A stretch of DNA of 64,000 bases, taken from Cyprinodon diabolis (taxonomy: Eukaryota; Chordata; Actinopteri; Cyprinodontiformes; Cyprinodontidae). Both the position numbers and the translations under genes were made by a program. The stretch lies in assembly GCA_030533445.1 (NCBI GenBank), contig CM060072.1, positions 21,393,767-21,457,766 on the forward strand, given 5' to 3'. The notes under the pieces are model-generated. The model had not been told where the DNA came from, did not search any database, and saw only the letters and a program-made list of their open reading frames with translations. Positions 34,391 to 44,956 of this stretch are shown one piece after another; the first letter of the stretch is position 1; each line of letters starts with the position of its first letter.

Positions 34391-34995
34391 CCAGACTGTT
34401 TGTTGCTGTAATGGAGGAAGGTGAGTTTTCATGGAGCTCTTGTTAGTTTGTTTTCTAGTTGGTGTAAAGGGAAAAATGTTTAGCAGTGTTTAAGTTAACA
34501 TGTTTGTGAGTTGTTTAGCTGGGCATGGAATGATTGTTATCGAGCAAAAGAGTTTTAACTATCGCCGCATTTCTGTAAACAAGCCGACTGTTTTTCCCGT
34601 GCAATCCTACAGTTTTTTTTTTATGTTCTTCCTTTGTCATGGGCAGGTTGATTGATGTTGGCTGGATGTTTTATTTGCTGCTAAACAGTATTGTTTCACT
34701 CTTTGCTGGTATGCTGTTATTTCTTTTCTTATTGACTGAACTTTCTTGGTCCGTTTTAGAGTTTTATATATATTTTTTGTTTCTCTTCACAAAGAACAAG
34801 TTTTTTATAAATGTTAGATATTCATTGTTGAGATATGCTTGTGTTGTGTTTCTGTAATTTTTTTGTATCTGTTTTGTCGTAATTTAATACATGAAATGAT
34901 TGACCAGACCGTTCATTTCTGTAATGGAGGAAGGTAGGTTCATGTCAACTGGATGTTTTATTTGCTGCTGAACAGTTTTGTTTCACTCTTTACAG
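34391..34995 (+). repeat. Direct duplication: one copy split by a GT-AG gap, one contiguous
   Basis: Copy 1 has ACCAGACTGTTTGTTGC...ATGGAGGAAG (to 34420). It is followed by a 226-nt segment starting GTGAGT and ending GGGCAG (34421-34646), then GATGTTGGCTGGATGTTTTA TTTGCTGC (to about 34706). Copy 2 (34902-34995) has the same two blocks joined directly at 34933/34934. This is the pattern expected of a genomic sequence and a spliced copy. No protein is recognised in either copy. Confidence 0.6.
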
Positions 34996-35569
34996 AATAA
35001 ACACGCCAGCTGTTGGCTGACTTGGAATATCTGAACGGTGCACACTGGTGAACACCTTAAAGCCTAGGCCCTTACTGCATCTAAAGGTATTTTCAAAGTT
35101 GTTTTGTGTATGTGTTTAATTTTCTCACAGACCAAGCACCAGATGATTATATGCTTCAATCCAATAGCATGAAGAAACATCAGCTTCTTTACCAGTTACT
35201 GGTAATGTTTCATGCCAAAAGATTTAGCAATTTGTTAAATGCTTTAGAGCTTATGCATCAGTGGACTGTTAAACACAAAATACTTTGGTGATAAAAGCTA
35301 AAGGTAATCATATTACAAGACAAGGTTGTAAAAACCACAGTATAAGATTGATCAATATTTTATTGAAATTATATGACCTCCACTAAATCATTGTTAACTG
35401 ATTGCATATTCTTTAATTGTTCTGTGAAAGCATTGCTGTCTATGTAAACAAAACAAAAAAGATATTTTAATTTATCTCTTTTTCTTCTTGTGTTGCAAAA
35501 TATCATGTAACATCTGATGAGGTAAAATGGATTCATATGTAGCAGCCAGCCAGCTGGCAACTTACTTTA
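34996..35569. other. Spacer
   Basis: A short frame at 35106-35291 follows a TCTCACAG acceptor-like site but has no recognised motif. The rest is AT-rich. Confidence 0.4.
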
Positions 35570-35838
35570 CTGTATATAGTGCTTTTTCACGTCAGGATAC
35601 TACACTAGATTCAGTCATTCATCCATTCACACCTACACCCTGATAGTGGCAAGCTACATTGTAGCCACAGCTGCCTTGGGGCTCACTGACAGAAGTGAGG
35701 TTGCTGTACACCATCAGTAGGCAATGCAGGTGAAGTGTCTTGCCTAACGACACAACGACACTGAAAGCAGGAGCTGGGGCTTGAACGGACAACCTTCCGA
35801 TTGCAGGGCAAACTCCTGCACCCGACACCACTGTCACC
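35570..35838 (-). mobile_element. tRNA-related SINE, reverse orientation
   Basis: Reverse copy of the 19418-19726 SINE. The tail TGTATATAGTGC comes first. The body has AGCTACATTGTAGCCACAGC and GTGAAGTGTCTTGCC, and the reversed B box is GGCTTGAACGG at about 35779-35789. It ends near CACTGTCACCC. Confidence 0.6.
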
Positions 35839-36891
35839 CTTAAAGTGGTTTCTTAATAATTTAAGTATTGCAAGAGTCTTCTCCTCATCAAATTGTAGTG
35901 CATAATTGCCAGAGTTGAAGACATTTTTTCACATCAATCTGCAAAAATAAGATGCAAAACATTTGAATAAAATGTGTTTTCTTGGAGGGCAATTGAAGTT
36001 ACCTAAATACACAATTGCATACACATTTATCAATATTGGGTGTTGGATTACATTCTTTAAAATTTGTGTGACTTGATAGTATGATCATTTTTACTACTAC
36101 TTGTTTATATGTTGGGATAACTTTGATTGCTCCTCTCTCTTTTGTTAGATTTTTACAAAATCTCCCATCATTCTTTCCACTATGTCTTTTTAAATTTTTT
36201 GGGCACTTTTTTGTGTAGTGGATGTGAGACAGCATGGATCCACCTGTGCAATCGTGGAAGTAAAAGACTAAATTTATTCACCTTAGTGTGTTTTTCTAAA
36301 AATTTAACATTCTATGGCACCCATAGAGATCCAAAAATCCTTGTTATCACTTTCATTAAGTGCGATGAGCAGGCTGTCAGTTTTTCCAAAGGTGAAAGAT
36401 CTGAAACAGTGCCTATGATTTCCGTTTGCTATCACTCATTTTTTTCTCCACTGTATTTTGCTCTGTATGTTTTTTACACTTAAATGTGCAAGGGCTGGAG
36501 TCCATTGGGATATTTTTTTGTTTTGGCTGAAGGATCTGAGCGATTCAAAGCTGTGAACCTTCAGTCCTGCTGTCTTGTGGTCTGCGCTCTTACTCACACT
36601 GTGTTGGGAATTAATGGCATATCTGTAGCATATCAACAGCACAACACATGAGGGAAGAAAACATGAAAGGTTGAGTGTTGGGGAGAATGTTAGTAGGACA
36701 AAAAAACTGAGTTAAACATGATCCCTTATGTTGACAATGCAAAGTCCTGCAAGAGCCAGAACAGTGAAAAATGACAGTTAAAATTGAGCTAAAGAAAATA
36801 GACAAAAGTAAAAAAAAAAAGTCACAGTTGGGTTATTATAAGAACTAATTTGCTTCTTTCTTCCCGAGACAAAAAGGTGAGCTTTATCATG
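35839..36891. other. Spacer without recognised feature
   Basis: AT-rich. The plus-strand 118-codon frame at 36127-36483 has no domain and contains mostly AT-driven residues. Confidence 0.45.
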
Positions 36892-37066
36892 ATGTAACCC
36901 AGTGCCGGCTGGGGAAAAATATTTTTGGTGGGGCTGATATAGCCTAGTGTATGTCTCCAGCTAATCCGGAATAAGAATTCAAATAAACAATTGCACAATA
37001 CATACAATTTAACAGTAATGATTTAATTTACTATATAATAACAGTAACAGTGATGATTTGGGTCAC

Positions 37067-37436
37067 TGTGACGGGGTTCTTTGGCGTCCAAGAATCCAAG
37101 CTCAGTCGGGTTACCGGTGTTGGTGATTTATTGTACTCAAAAACTCAAAACAGGGTGCAAAAGAAACTAAACATATACAAGATCCTCTGGGCCTCAGCCT
37201 CCCTCCAGTTACCAGCAATGTAACAAAGAAACAGAAAACAGAAATGGCCGCTCCTCTTCCCACAGCCCTCATTAAATAGTTTAAGCCCCTACAGGCTCTC
37301 TTATTTCTGATTTCTTCTCATTAATCAGTTTTGTCCATATATTACCTCCACAAACAATTGATGTACAAAAACAAACAAATAATTTTTACAACTTAATTCT
37401 TTTACACAGATTCATTATCTTATTCAGTTACACCAA
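37067..37436 (-). mobile_element. Possible nested LTR
   Basis: On the reverse strand a TG start (TGGTGTAACTG) leads to an AATAAA (plus strand TTTATT at 37127-37132) and an end ...GAACCCCGTCACA. This has the order of an LTR. No 5-bp duplication is evident, so the borders are tentative. Confidence 0.4.
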
Positions 37437-37491
37437 ACTGGGTTTGAACCCAGCAAAGACGCAGCCAGACTGAAGATGACAAGTCCCCGTA

Positions 37492-37492
<1 letters not shown>

Positions 37493-37566
<74 letters not shown>
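37493..37566. repeat. (CA)n microsatellite
   Basis: Continuous CA repeats with one interruption (CCCACAC) near 37530. Confidence 0.95.
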
Positions 37567-37567
<1 letters not shown>

Positions 37568-38272
37568 CTAACCCCACTGAAATATTAAGTGTGCTCCCTC
37601 AATACGCCAGCAGGTAACCAGGAACAGCTTGTGTGTTTTAAGTTAATGGAGCTACTGGGCTCAGCGCGAATGAATTGGTCCTCACAAGCAAAGTATAACA
37701 GGAATCTGTGTGTGGCACCCAAAGTTTTAAGCGACGAGGTGGATTCGTTGCAGTCACAATAACCATGACAGGAAATTTTCATATCCTACAACAGGGATGT
37801 TCTTCTGGTAAACAGGTAGATAAATAAGGATCTCACCGAATTTGGTGGAAGCTGCATCTCGCTCGTTACGTTCGCCATCGTCTCTCTAATTGTCTGCACC
37901 TGCGCATTGGGTGCAGAAGCCTGTAAAAGCACAGTATTTTCAGCGCCCCAAGACCATAAAGTTCTGAGACGCTGATTGGCCATTAAATTCACCTAGCAAT
38001 AGTACATGATTGACAGATTCTCTGCAAATGTGGGTCTGTCTGATCAGCGCCCCAAGACAGAGACGGTAGGAGTCTGTCTGTGGAAATCCACAAATGAATG
38101 ACAGTAGGTAGGGAAATGTAGTTTATATAATTTGTTTTGCTTATAGGTACACAGTCTAGAGAGTAAAATTGACATTTATGAGTTAATTTCTAAAAATATA
38201 TTTTACGTTTCTTCTTATCAGGGAGGGCGGTGCCCCAGCGCCCCCTATGGGCCGGCCGCCACTGATGTAACC

Positions 38273-40129
38273 TTTGCTTTTACTGATACATTCGGTATCT
38301 ATTCTGGTAAGACAGAATACATGGATAACCCCAAAGGCAAGTATTTAGACTCTGGAAAAATCTTCACATCAACAATGACAAACTTCCGTGTTAGCAGTGT
38401 CAGAAGGAGGAGAATAGAAGAGATATAATAGCATTGTGCCTGTGTGAATTGACAATCATCCAGGTTATGGTTACAACGAACAGAGGCACTCTTGTGAGTA
38501 GCCTGCACTCACAGATAACTATTCAGGAAAACTGCTGAGTTATATAATAGTGATTAATCTGCAAGATTCCAGGCAATATAATAATAATAATGATTCATGG
38601 TAACTTGCTTTGGGAAATACAATATAGAAATATCATAAACTAACACGAAGACCTCACCAAGTCTTTCCAAAGGCATCTCTGGGATGTTTTTGCCCAGGTT
38701 ACTGATCTTTCTAAAGGTAAAGTATGATACAAACACTCATTGCTACAACTAATAGTGAATGTAAAGAAATGTTTATGGATTTTCAAAGTTTATACTAGTT
38801 TGATCATTTCTGTTTTTATAAATAAAAGAAGAATGAGCTAATTTCTTCTTAAAGTTCTTCCAAAGTGCAGTTACTATTTATTAGATATTTCTTTCATACT
38901 CCCTTTTTATAAACTGTTCTTCCTCTACAAAGGTGGCATAGTCTAGAAAGTTTGAGAACCTTTGGGTTTAACAACAACCCTGCCAGCTTTAACTTCTTCC
39001 CATTGTGTTTAAGTTTTGGCAGACGGCATCAACTGACTTGTGCTTTATTAATTCAAGCTGAATTTATAACTCCTGCCAGCCTGGCTCCCTTGATAACAGG
39101 GGCATTTTCCAACTACCAATATTTGTCAGATGTTTTGAGGCTTCAAAGGCTTTAAAGAATAGCTGATGGTTATGATGCCAAAGAATATGTTAAATAAATC
39201 TGCAAAAAAATAAATAAATAAATGTGGACACCTCTAGGGGGGAAAAAAGTGTAAAAAAATCTGAAAATACACTAAACTTTTAGAAATATGTAACACTAAG
39301 ATTTTGCACCATTGCTTGTAAAATGCACAAATCAATTTGTATTGCTAAGAGAAGGCAAAGCCTAACATTAAATAAGGTTAAACGATCCAGAGAGAGGATT
39401 CCTTTCCTCTGCCTTTTTCAGCTTATAACTTCACTATATGCTTTTGGTCTTCTGAATGTGATGGCCATTTGAGAAGAAGGATTTTGGGTCTGATGTATCA
39501 TTTCCACACAATTCAGTTGAATAGTATGGATCATTAACCTACTTTAAAAAAAAAAGAGAGTAAAGTAATAGTTAAAACCTATTTATCATTTCATATTTTC
39601 ATGTGTGGTTGTTAAGAGAGGTCTTTTTCTGCACTTAGTCCCAAACATCTGTTTGTCATTTTAACAGCATTCAACGCCTGTTATGGAGACTTGGTGAATC
39701 AAGATGTGGCTCCGAGGTGTATTTATGAAACTTTTTAAAATCTTGTTCAACCCATTTTAATAGTGACAATATAAATTCAATTTAATTTAAAATTCTTTTG
39801 TTATCTTATAGGGAAATTGAATAATATTTTTTCACCCAGTTGTTGTAGATGTTAATGTCTGTTGTCTGATGAGGATGCTCGTCAGAAAACAACCATAATA
39901 TTCCATAATATTCTTAATTTTATAAATAATTATTCTTATAATACGATAACCAGAGGTTCTAAAGGAATATATCTGGCTGTCTCGATCAGCTTGTCGAGCC
40001 TCTTTAAGTTATTTGCTCTGATCATGAAACCCCAACAAAGGATGACAGAATATATGAAACTCTCTCATCTGTGCTCCCCAATTTACTGTCCTTATGGCCT
40101 TTTTTATAGTGGTTCAAAATAACATCATT
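38273..40129. other. Spacer without recognised feature
   Basis: AT-rich DNA with short AT-driven frames only. A poly-A with GAGAG near 39544 is the only simple repeat of note. Confidence 0.5.
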
Positions 40130-41146
40130 TTACCGTTTGCAGCTAGAACAGTTTCAACTCTTCCAGGAATTCTATCCACATTATTTAAGTGTATTTATGG
40201 GAATTTCTGACCATTCTCCCAGAGGTACATTTGTGAGGTTGGTATGTTGGACAAGAGGCTCACAGTCTTCTCTCTAAATCATTGCAAAGTAGTTATGTCA
40301 GTGTGAGGTCAGGACTCTGTGCAGACCATACAAGTTCATCCACAGCAGACTGCCATCCATTCTTTACTGACCTTACTTTGTGCAAGTTTGGAGCATGGAA
40401 CTGTCCAAAATGTATTGGTATGCTAAAGCAGTAACAGTGCCTTTCACTTGAGCTAAGGGTTCAGGCCCAGATCCCAAAAAGCAACCCCACACCATAATCC
40501 GCTCCTCCATCAAACTTTACACTTGACACAATAGACTCAGACAAGTAATGTTGTATTGCAAAATGCCAAACCCATACTTGTCCATCAAATTTCCAGAGAA
40601 GCGTTAGTCTCCACTCTGGGTTTCAGTGGCAGAATGCTTTGCAGCACTGCATGTAATGTTTTGCATTGCACTTGGTGATGGTTGTTGATATAAATCAACC
40701 ATCACCAAGTGACCATGGAAACCCACGCTATGAAGCTCTATGGTCACTGCTCTTTGGCTAATCTGAAGGTCACATTAAATTTGGAGGTGTGTAGTGATTC
40801 ACGCTGCAGAAAGTTAGTGACCGTTATGTTCTTAAGCATCTGCTGACCCTGTTCTGTCAGTTTCTGTGACCTACCACCTTGTAACTCAGTTGCTGTCTCA
40901 AACACTGTACATACATTTAAATATACATTTTCCAATGATACAGCTGACTGTGGAATACTTAAGAACAAGGAAATTTTACAACTGCTTTTGTTGCACAGGT
41001 GACATTCTATCACTGTTCCAAGGTGAATTCTTCTTAGAGAAACCCATTCTTTCACAAATGTTTGGAAAAACAGTCTGCATGGATTGGGGCCTAATTTTCT
41101 TCACCCGATTCCAATAGTGAAGAAATATTTTCGACAATAAAGTTTA
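40130..41146 (-). pseudogene. Decayed Tc1-like transposon, same family as 17106-18353
   Basis: It aligns throughout with the intact element: GTTTGCAGCTAGAACAGTTT at the left, AACCCCACACCATAATCC in the middle, and GTGAAGAAATATTTTCGACA at the right, which is a mutated terminal repeat. The left terminal repeat and about 95 bp are missing. Indels and stops break the transposase; the longest remaining minus frame is 40744-41055 (HLCNKSSCKISLFLSIPQSA, matching the N-terminal helix-turn-helix). It has acquired a local hairpin at 40669-40711 that the intact copy lacks. Confidence 0.8.
40669..40711. repeat. 16-bp inverted repeat inside the decayed Tc1 copy
   Basis: CACTTGGTGATGGTTG (40669-40684) and its exact complement (40696-40711) surround an 11-nt loop. 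The corresponding place in the intact relative (about 17838-17880) has no such arm. Confidence 0.85.
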
Positions 41147-41894
41147 CATGTAGCCCACCTTTTTTAAACTAGACACAGTCAAGCATGAGAGAAACAGTCT
41201 CTCAAACCAAATAAGTATAGAACAGCTTGAATGTATTTATTGCTTGCATGTCTTGTATTATTAAAAGATATGTTTTTTTGTCACAGACATTTAGCATCTG
41301 TAGTGTTCTTGTATTCCATTTAAATTCAAATCACAACCTTCCTTCTTAGTTTCATTTTTTAAGTAACTATGATTTATTTGAAAGTATTATATGCCAGAGT
41401 AAAATAAGGAAAAATCAGTGAATATTAAAAATCAGTTATTTGGAGGAGTAGTAAATTGACATAATTTGAAATAAATTACAAGAAATCTATTTGCTCACAA
41501 CGCAACAAGACAGAATAACATAATTGCATTTACTTTCAATGTTTATTCCTCCACTCAAGTGTTCAAAGGCAGTCTTCTAAAAGAAATGTTTCATTTCAAG
41601 GAAATTTTATTTGATCAACAATTGTGGGTGATGAATTTTCTGTTCACTCATAGAGACATTAAGAAATGGTGAGCTTTTGATTTTTTTTTCTTGTTAATAA
41701 CATACTGAAGGTGTGTAATTATGATATATTTAAATGCTCACCTCAGTAGGGGTAAAAACATTTTATTTAATCAAACAATATTCAGACAGTCATGTATTAC
41801 TCTGTGAAAAAACACCCAATTGCCTCTGTGTTAGAAAAATAAATGAAAGTGTTAAATCAAGCTCAAATCATGGTCAAAAAGATCATTCTGCACA
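41147..41894. other. Spacer without recognised feature
   Basis: AT-rich DNA between two Tc1 elements, with no supported feature. Confidence 0.5.
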
Positions 41895-41896
41895 TA

Positions 41897-43508
41897 CAGG
41901 TGCTGGTCATAAAATTAGAATATCATGAAAAAGTAGATTGATTTCAGTACTTCCATTTAAAAAGTGAAACTTGTATATTATATTCATACATTACATACAA
42001 AATCATATATTTCAGATGTTTATTTTGTTTAATTTTGATGATTACAAATGACAACAAATGAAAATCTCAAATTCATCATATCAGAAAATTAGAATATTAC
42101 TGAAGACCAATAAAAACAAAGGATTTATAGAAATGTTGGCCAACTGAAAAGTATGAACATGAAAAGTATGAGCATGTACAGCACTCAGTATTTAGTTGGG
42201 CCTCCTTTGGCCTGTATTACTGCAGCAATGCGGCGTGGCATGGAGTCGATCAGTCTGTGGCACTGCTCAGGTGTTATGATAGCCCAGGTTGCTCTAATAG
42301 TGGCTTTTAGCTCTTCTGAATTGTTGGGTCTGGTGTATTGCATCTTCTTCTTCACAATACCCCATAGATTTTCTATGGGGTTAAGGTCAGGAGAGTTTGC
42401 TGGCCAATTAAGAACAGGGATACCATGGTCCTTCAACCAGGTACTGGTAGCTTTGGCACTGTGTGCAGGTGCCAAGTCCTGTTGGAAAATGAAATCTGCA
42501 TCTCCAAAAAGTTGGTCAGCTGCAGGAAGCATGAAGTGCTCTAAAACTTCCTGGTATGTGGCTGCGTTGACCCTGGACCTCAGAAAACACAATGGACCAA
42601 CACCAGCAGATGACATGGCACCCCAAACCATCACTGACTGTGGAAACTTTACACTGGACTTCAAGCAACGTGGATGAAGTGCCTCTCTTCTTTTCCTCCA
42701 GACTCTGGGACCTTGATTTCCAAAGGAAATGCAAAATTTACTTTCATCAGAGAACATGACTTTGGACCACTCACCAGCAGCCCAGTCCTGTTTCTCTTTA
42801 GCCCAGGCAAGACGCTTCTGACGCTGTCTGTGGTTCAAGAGTGGCTTGACACAAGGAATGCGACAGCAGAAACCCATGTCTTTCATACGTCTGTGTGTGG
42901 TGGTTCTTGAAGCACTCACTCCAGCTGCAGTCCACTCTTTGTGAATCTCCCCCACATTTTTGAATGGGTTTTGTTTCACAATCCTCTCCAGGGTGCGGTT
43001 ATCTCTCTTGCTTGTACACTTTTTTCGACCACATCTTTTCCTTCCCTTCGCCTCTCTATTAATGTGCTTGGACACTGAGCTCTGTGAACAGCCAGCCTCT
43101 TTAGCGATGACCTTTTGTGTCTTGCCCTCCTTGTGCAAGGTGTCGATGGTCGTCTTTTGGACAACTGTCAAGTCAGCAGTCTTCCCCATGATTGTGTAGC
43201 CTATAGAACTAGACTGAAAGACCATTTAAAGGCTTTTGCAGGTGGTTTGAGTTAATTAGCTGATTAGAGTGTGGCACCAGGGGCCATCAATTTTGAACCT
43301 TTTCACAATATTCTAATTTTCTGATATGATGAATTTGAGATTTTCATTTGTTGTCATTTGTAATCATCAAAATTAAACAAAATAAACATCTGAAATATAT
43401 GAGTTTGTATGTAATGTATGAATATAATATACAAGTTTCACTTTTTAAATGGAATTACTGAAATCAATCTACTTTTTCATGATATTCTAATTTTATGACC
43501 AGCACCTG
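41897..43508 (-). mobile_element. Complete Tc1-like transposon with 202-bp inverted repeats (IR/DR type)
   Basis: The element is 1612 bp, flanked by TA (41895-41896 and 43509-43510). The inverted repeats at 41897-42098 and 43307-43508 are 202 bp each and, by eye, differ at only two positions. Each contains AAAATTAGAATAT near its outer end and again at its inner end, the inverted-repeat/direct-repeat arrangement also seen in Sleeping Beauty-type elements. One intact transposase gene lies on the minus strand. The right-hand TA is also the flank of the neighbouring Tc1 element at 43511-44954. Confidence 0.93.
42185..43189 (-). CDS. Tc1-like transposase, DD34E, apparently intact (334 aa)
   Basis: A cut-and-paste transposase for the surrounding element, inserting at TA. 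I chose MGKTADLTVV as the start because homologous fish transposases begin MGK; an in-frame upstream ATG adds 12 residues. The first helix-turn-helix (about 8-45) reads KVIAKEAGCSQSSVSKHINR. A GRKK sequence at 54-57 replaces the usual GRPR-like linker. Catalytic residues are D148 (VMFSDESKF), D238 (FQQDLAPAHS) and E273 ([11 protein letters not shown]), spaced DD34E. The C-terminus KGGPTKY is standard. Length matches family norms and there are no stops or frameshifts. With 202-bp TIRs nearly identical, the element could be recent and possibly competent; activity is inference. Confidence 0.92.
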   Translation of the reverse strand: MGKTADLTVVQKTTIDTLHKEGKTQKVIAKEAGCSQSSVSKHINREAKGRKRCGRKKCTSKRDNRTLERIVKQNPFKNVGEIHKEWTAAGVSASRTTTHRRMKDMGFCCRIPCVKPLLNHRQRQKRLAWAKEKQDWAAGEWSKVMFSDESKFCISFGNQGPRVWRKRREALHPRCLKSSVKFPQSVMVWGAMSSAGVGPLCFLRSRVNAATYQEVLEHFMLPAADQLFGDADFIFQQDLAPAHSAKATSTWLKDHGIPVLNWPANSPDLNPIENLWGIVKKKMQYTRPNNSEELKATIRATWAIITPEQCHRLIDSMPRRIAAVIQAKGGPTKY

Positions 43509-43510
43509 TA

Positions 43511-44954
43511 CAGTGAGGGAAATTTGAACTCCCTGCCATTTTCCAAGTTCTCCCACTTAGAAATCACAGAGGGATCTAAAACTGTTAAGATGGCTTCATG
43601 TCCAATGAGAGAGACATAATCTATAAAAAAAAATCCAGAAATTACAATGTATGATTTTTTTTTTTACTATTTATTTGTATGGTACAACAGTAAATAAGCA
43701 TTTGAACACCTGAGAAAATCAATGTTAATATTTAATACAGTAGATTTTGTTTGCAATAACAGAGGTCAAATGTTTCCTGTAGTTTCTCACCAGGTTTCCA
43801 AACACTGCAGGGGGAATTTTGTCCAACTCCTCCACAAAGCCTCGACCTATCTTCAAAGGCAGGATAAAAATCCAATAGTTTATTGGATACAGGCTGGGTT
43901 CTACCTGGGAGGCAGAGAGGACAAAGCAGGTTAGGTTCAGGTTTACAGGTTCAGGTTCAGGTTCAGGCTGGCTCAGGCTTGCTAACCACGACCAAGGTCA
44001 GTTCAGTTCAACAATCCGGCTGAGTGGAGCTCTCCTCCAGCTTAAGAAGGGAGAGCTTAATCATGAGCTGATGGGGATCAGCTGTGAGCACTGAGCACCA
44101 GCTCCCAGCAAACGATCCACGGCGCCCTCTGGTGGGCAAGCCTCTGGATCCCAACAGATAAACAGAAGACCACAGAAAGGGATCCACGTCACCCTCTGGA
44201 GGGCAAACCTCTGGATCCCAACAATTACTTTCTCCCATGACTCCTCTGGATCATACAAATGGTCACTGGCAAACTTAAGACGGGCCTTGACATGCCATGC
44301 TTGATTTCAAACCATGACGTCTTACTGTATTACCAACACTAACCTTGGAAACGCTGGTGCTAGCTCTTTTCAGGTGATTGTCCAGCTCCTCCCATGTAGT
44401 TCTAGGCTTTTTTCTCTTTTTTTCATAGGATCGATGAAACCCAATGAGGTAAAATCTTGCATGGAGCACCAGCCCGAGGGAAATTGGCAGTCATGTTTAG
44501 CTTTTTACATTTTTTAATGATTGCTCCAATAATGGACTTTTTTTCTCCAAGGTGATTGGCAATTTTCCAGCCTTGTGGTTATGTACAATTTTGTCTGTAG
44601 TGTCTTTGATTATGTGGGGTGGACAGGTGTCTTTATGTAGCTAAGACCTCAAACAGGTGCATATAATTTAGGATAATAAATGGAGTGGAGCTGAATATGT
44701 TGAAGGCCAACCAACAGGTCTTTGAGGCTCAGAATTCTAGCTGATAGACAGGTGTTCAAATACTTATTTGCAGCTGTATCATACAAATAAATAATAATAA
44801 AAATCATACATTGTGTTTACTGGATTTTTTTTTATAGATTTTATAGACTCTCTCAGTGGACATGCAGCTACCTTGACAGTTTCAGACCCCTCCATGATTT
44901 GTGAGGGAGAACTTGTAAAATAGCAGGGTGTTCAAAAACTTATGTTCTTTATAG
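43511..44954 (-). pseudogene. Decayed Tc1-like transposon interrupted by an LTR fragment
   Basis: The left end CAGTGAGGGAAATTTGAAC and right end CAGGGTGTTCAAAAACTTAT are remnants of a terminal repeat familiar from fish Tc1 elements; TA lies at 43509-43510 and 44955-44956. A second repeat motif is at 43696-43712 and 44754-44770 (GTTCAAATACTTATTTGC). Minus-strand remnants at 44275-44469 read KPRTTWEELDNHLKRA, then VSKVSVGNTVRRHGLKSSM, from the transposase DNA-binding part, and 44225-44275 reads FASDHLYDPEESWEKV. The catalytic core is missing and an LTR piece (43870-44223) occupies its place. Dead. Confidence 0.75.
43870..44223 (-). mobile_element. LTR fragment (family 1) with tandemly duplicated end
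   Basis: On the reverse strand it begins TGTTGGGATCC, like the LTR at 11718. It contains CTAACCTGC(T)TTGTCCTCTC and GCTGAGCC-type phrases shared with 28480-28700. The plus-strand block GATCCACGGCGCCCTCTGG... CCCAACA at 44114-44156 recurs at 44181-44223, a 43-bp repeat with a 67-bp period. The downstream (U5) end is missing beyond ATCCAATAGTTTATTGG. Confidence 0.55.
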
Positions 44955-44956
44955 TA

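Larger units (their letters stand above)
36900..38264. mobile_element. Non-autonomous hAT element with perfect 8-bp target duplication
   Basis: Flanked by ATGTAACC at 36892-36899 and 38265-38272. The left end is CAGTGCCGGCTGGGG, and the right end reversed is CAGTGGCGGCCGGCCC. Size is 1365 bp. No transposase domain is recognised. Instead the interior holds an LTR-like segment (37067-37436) and a CA microsatellite (37493-37566). The 8-bp duplication and CAGTG ends fit hAT elements. It is distinct from the hAT at 13242-14750. Confidence 0.8.

Noticed and set aside
36127..36483. 118-codon plus-strand frame
   Set aside because: AT-driven composition with no motif. The overlapping minus-strand frames are equally open.
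37493..37566. Regular repeat considered as a CRISPR-like array
   Set aside because: It is a plain CA dinucleotide microsatellite with no spacers, in a eukaryotic context.
42153..42677. Plus-strand open frame of 174 codons
   Set aside because: Antisense shadow of the DD34E transposase at 42185-43189.
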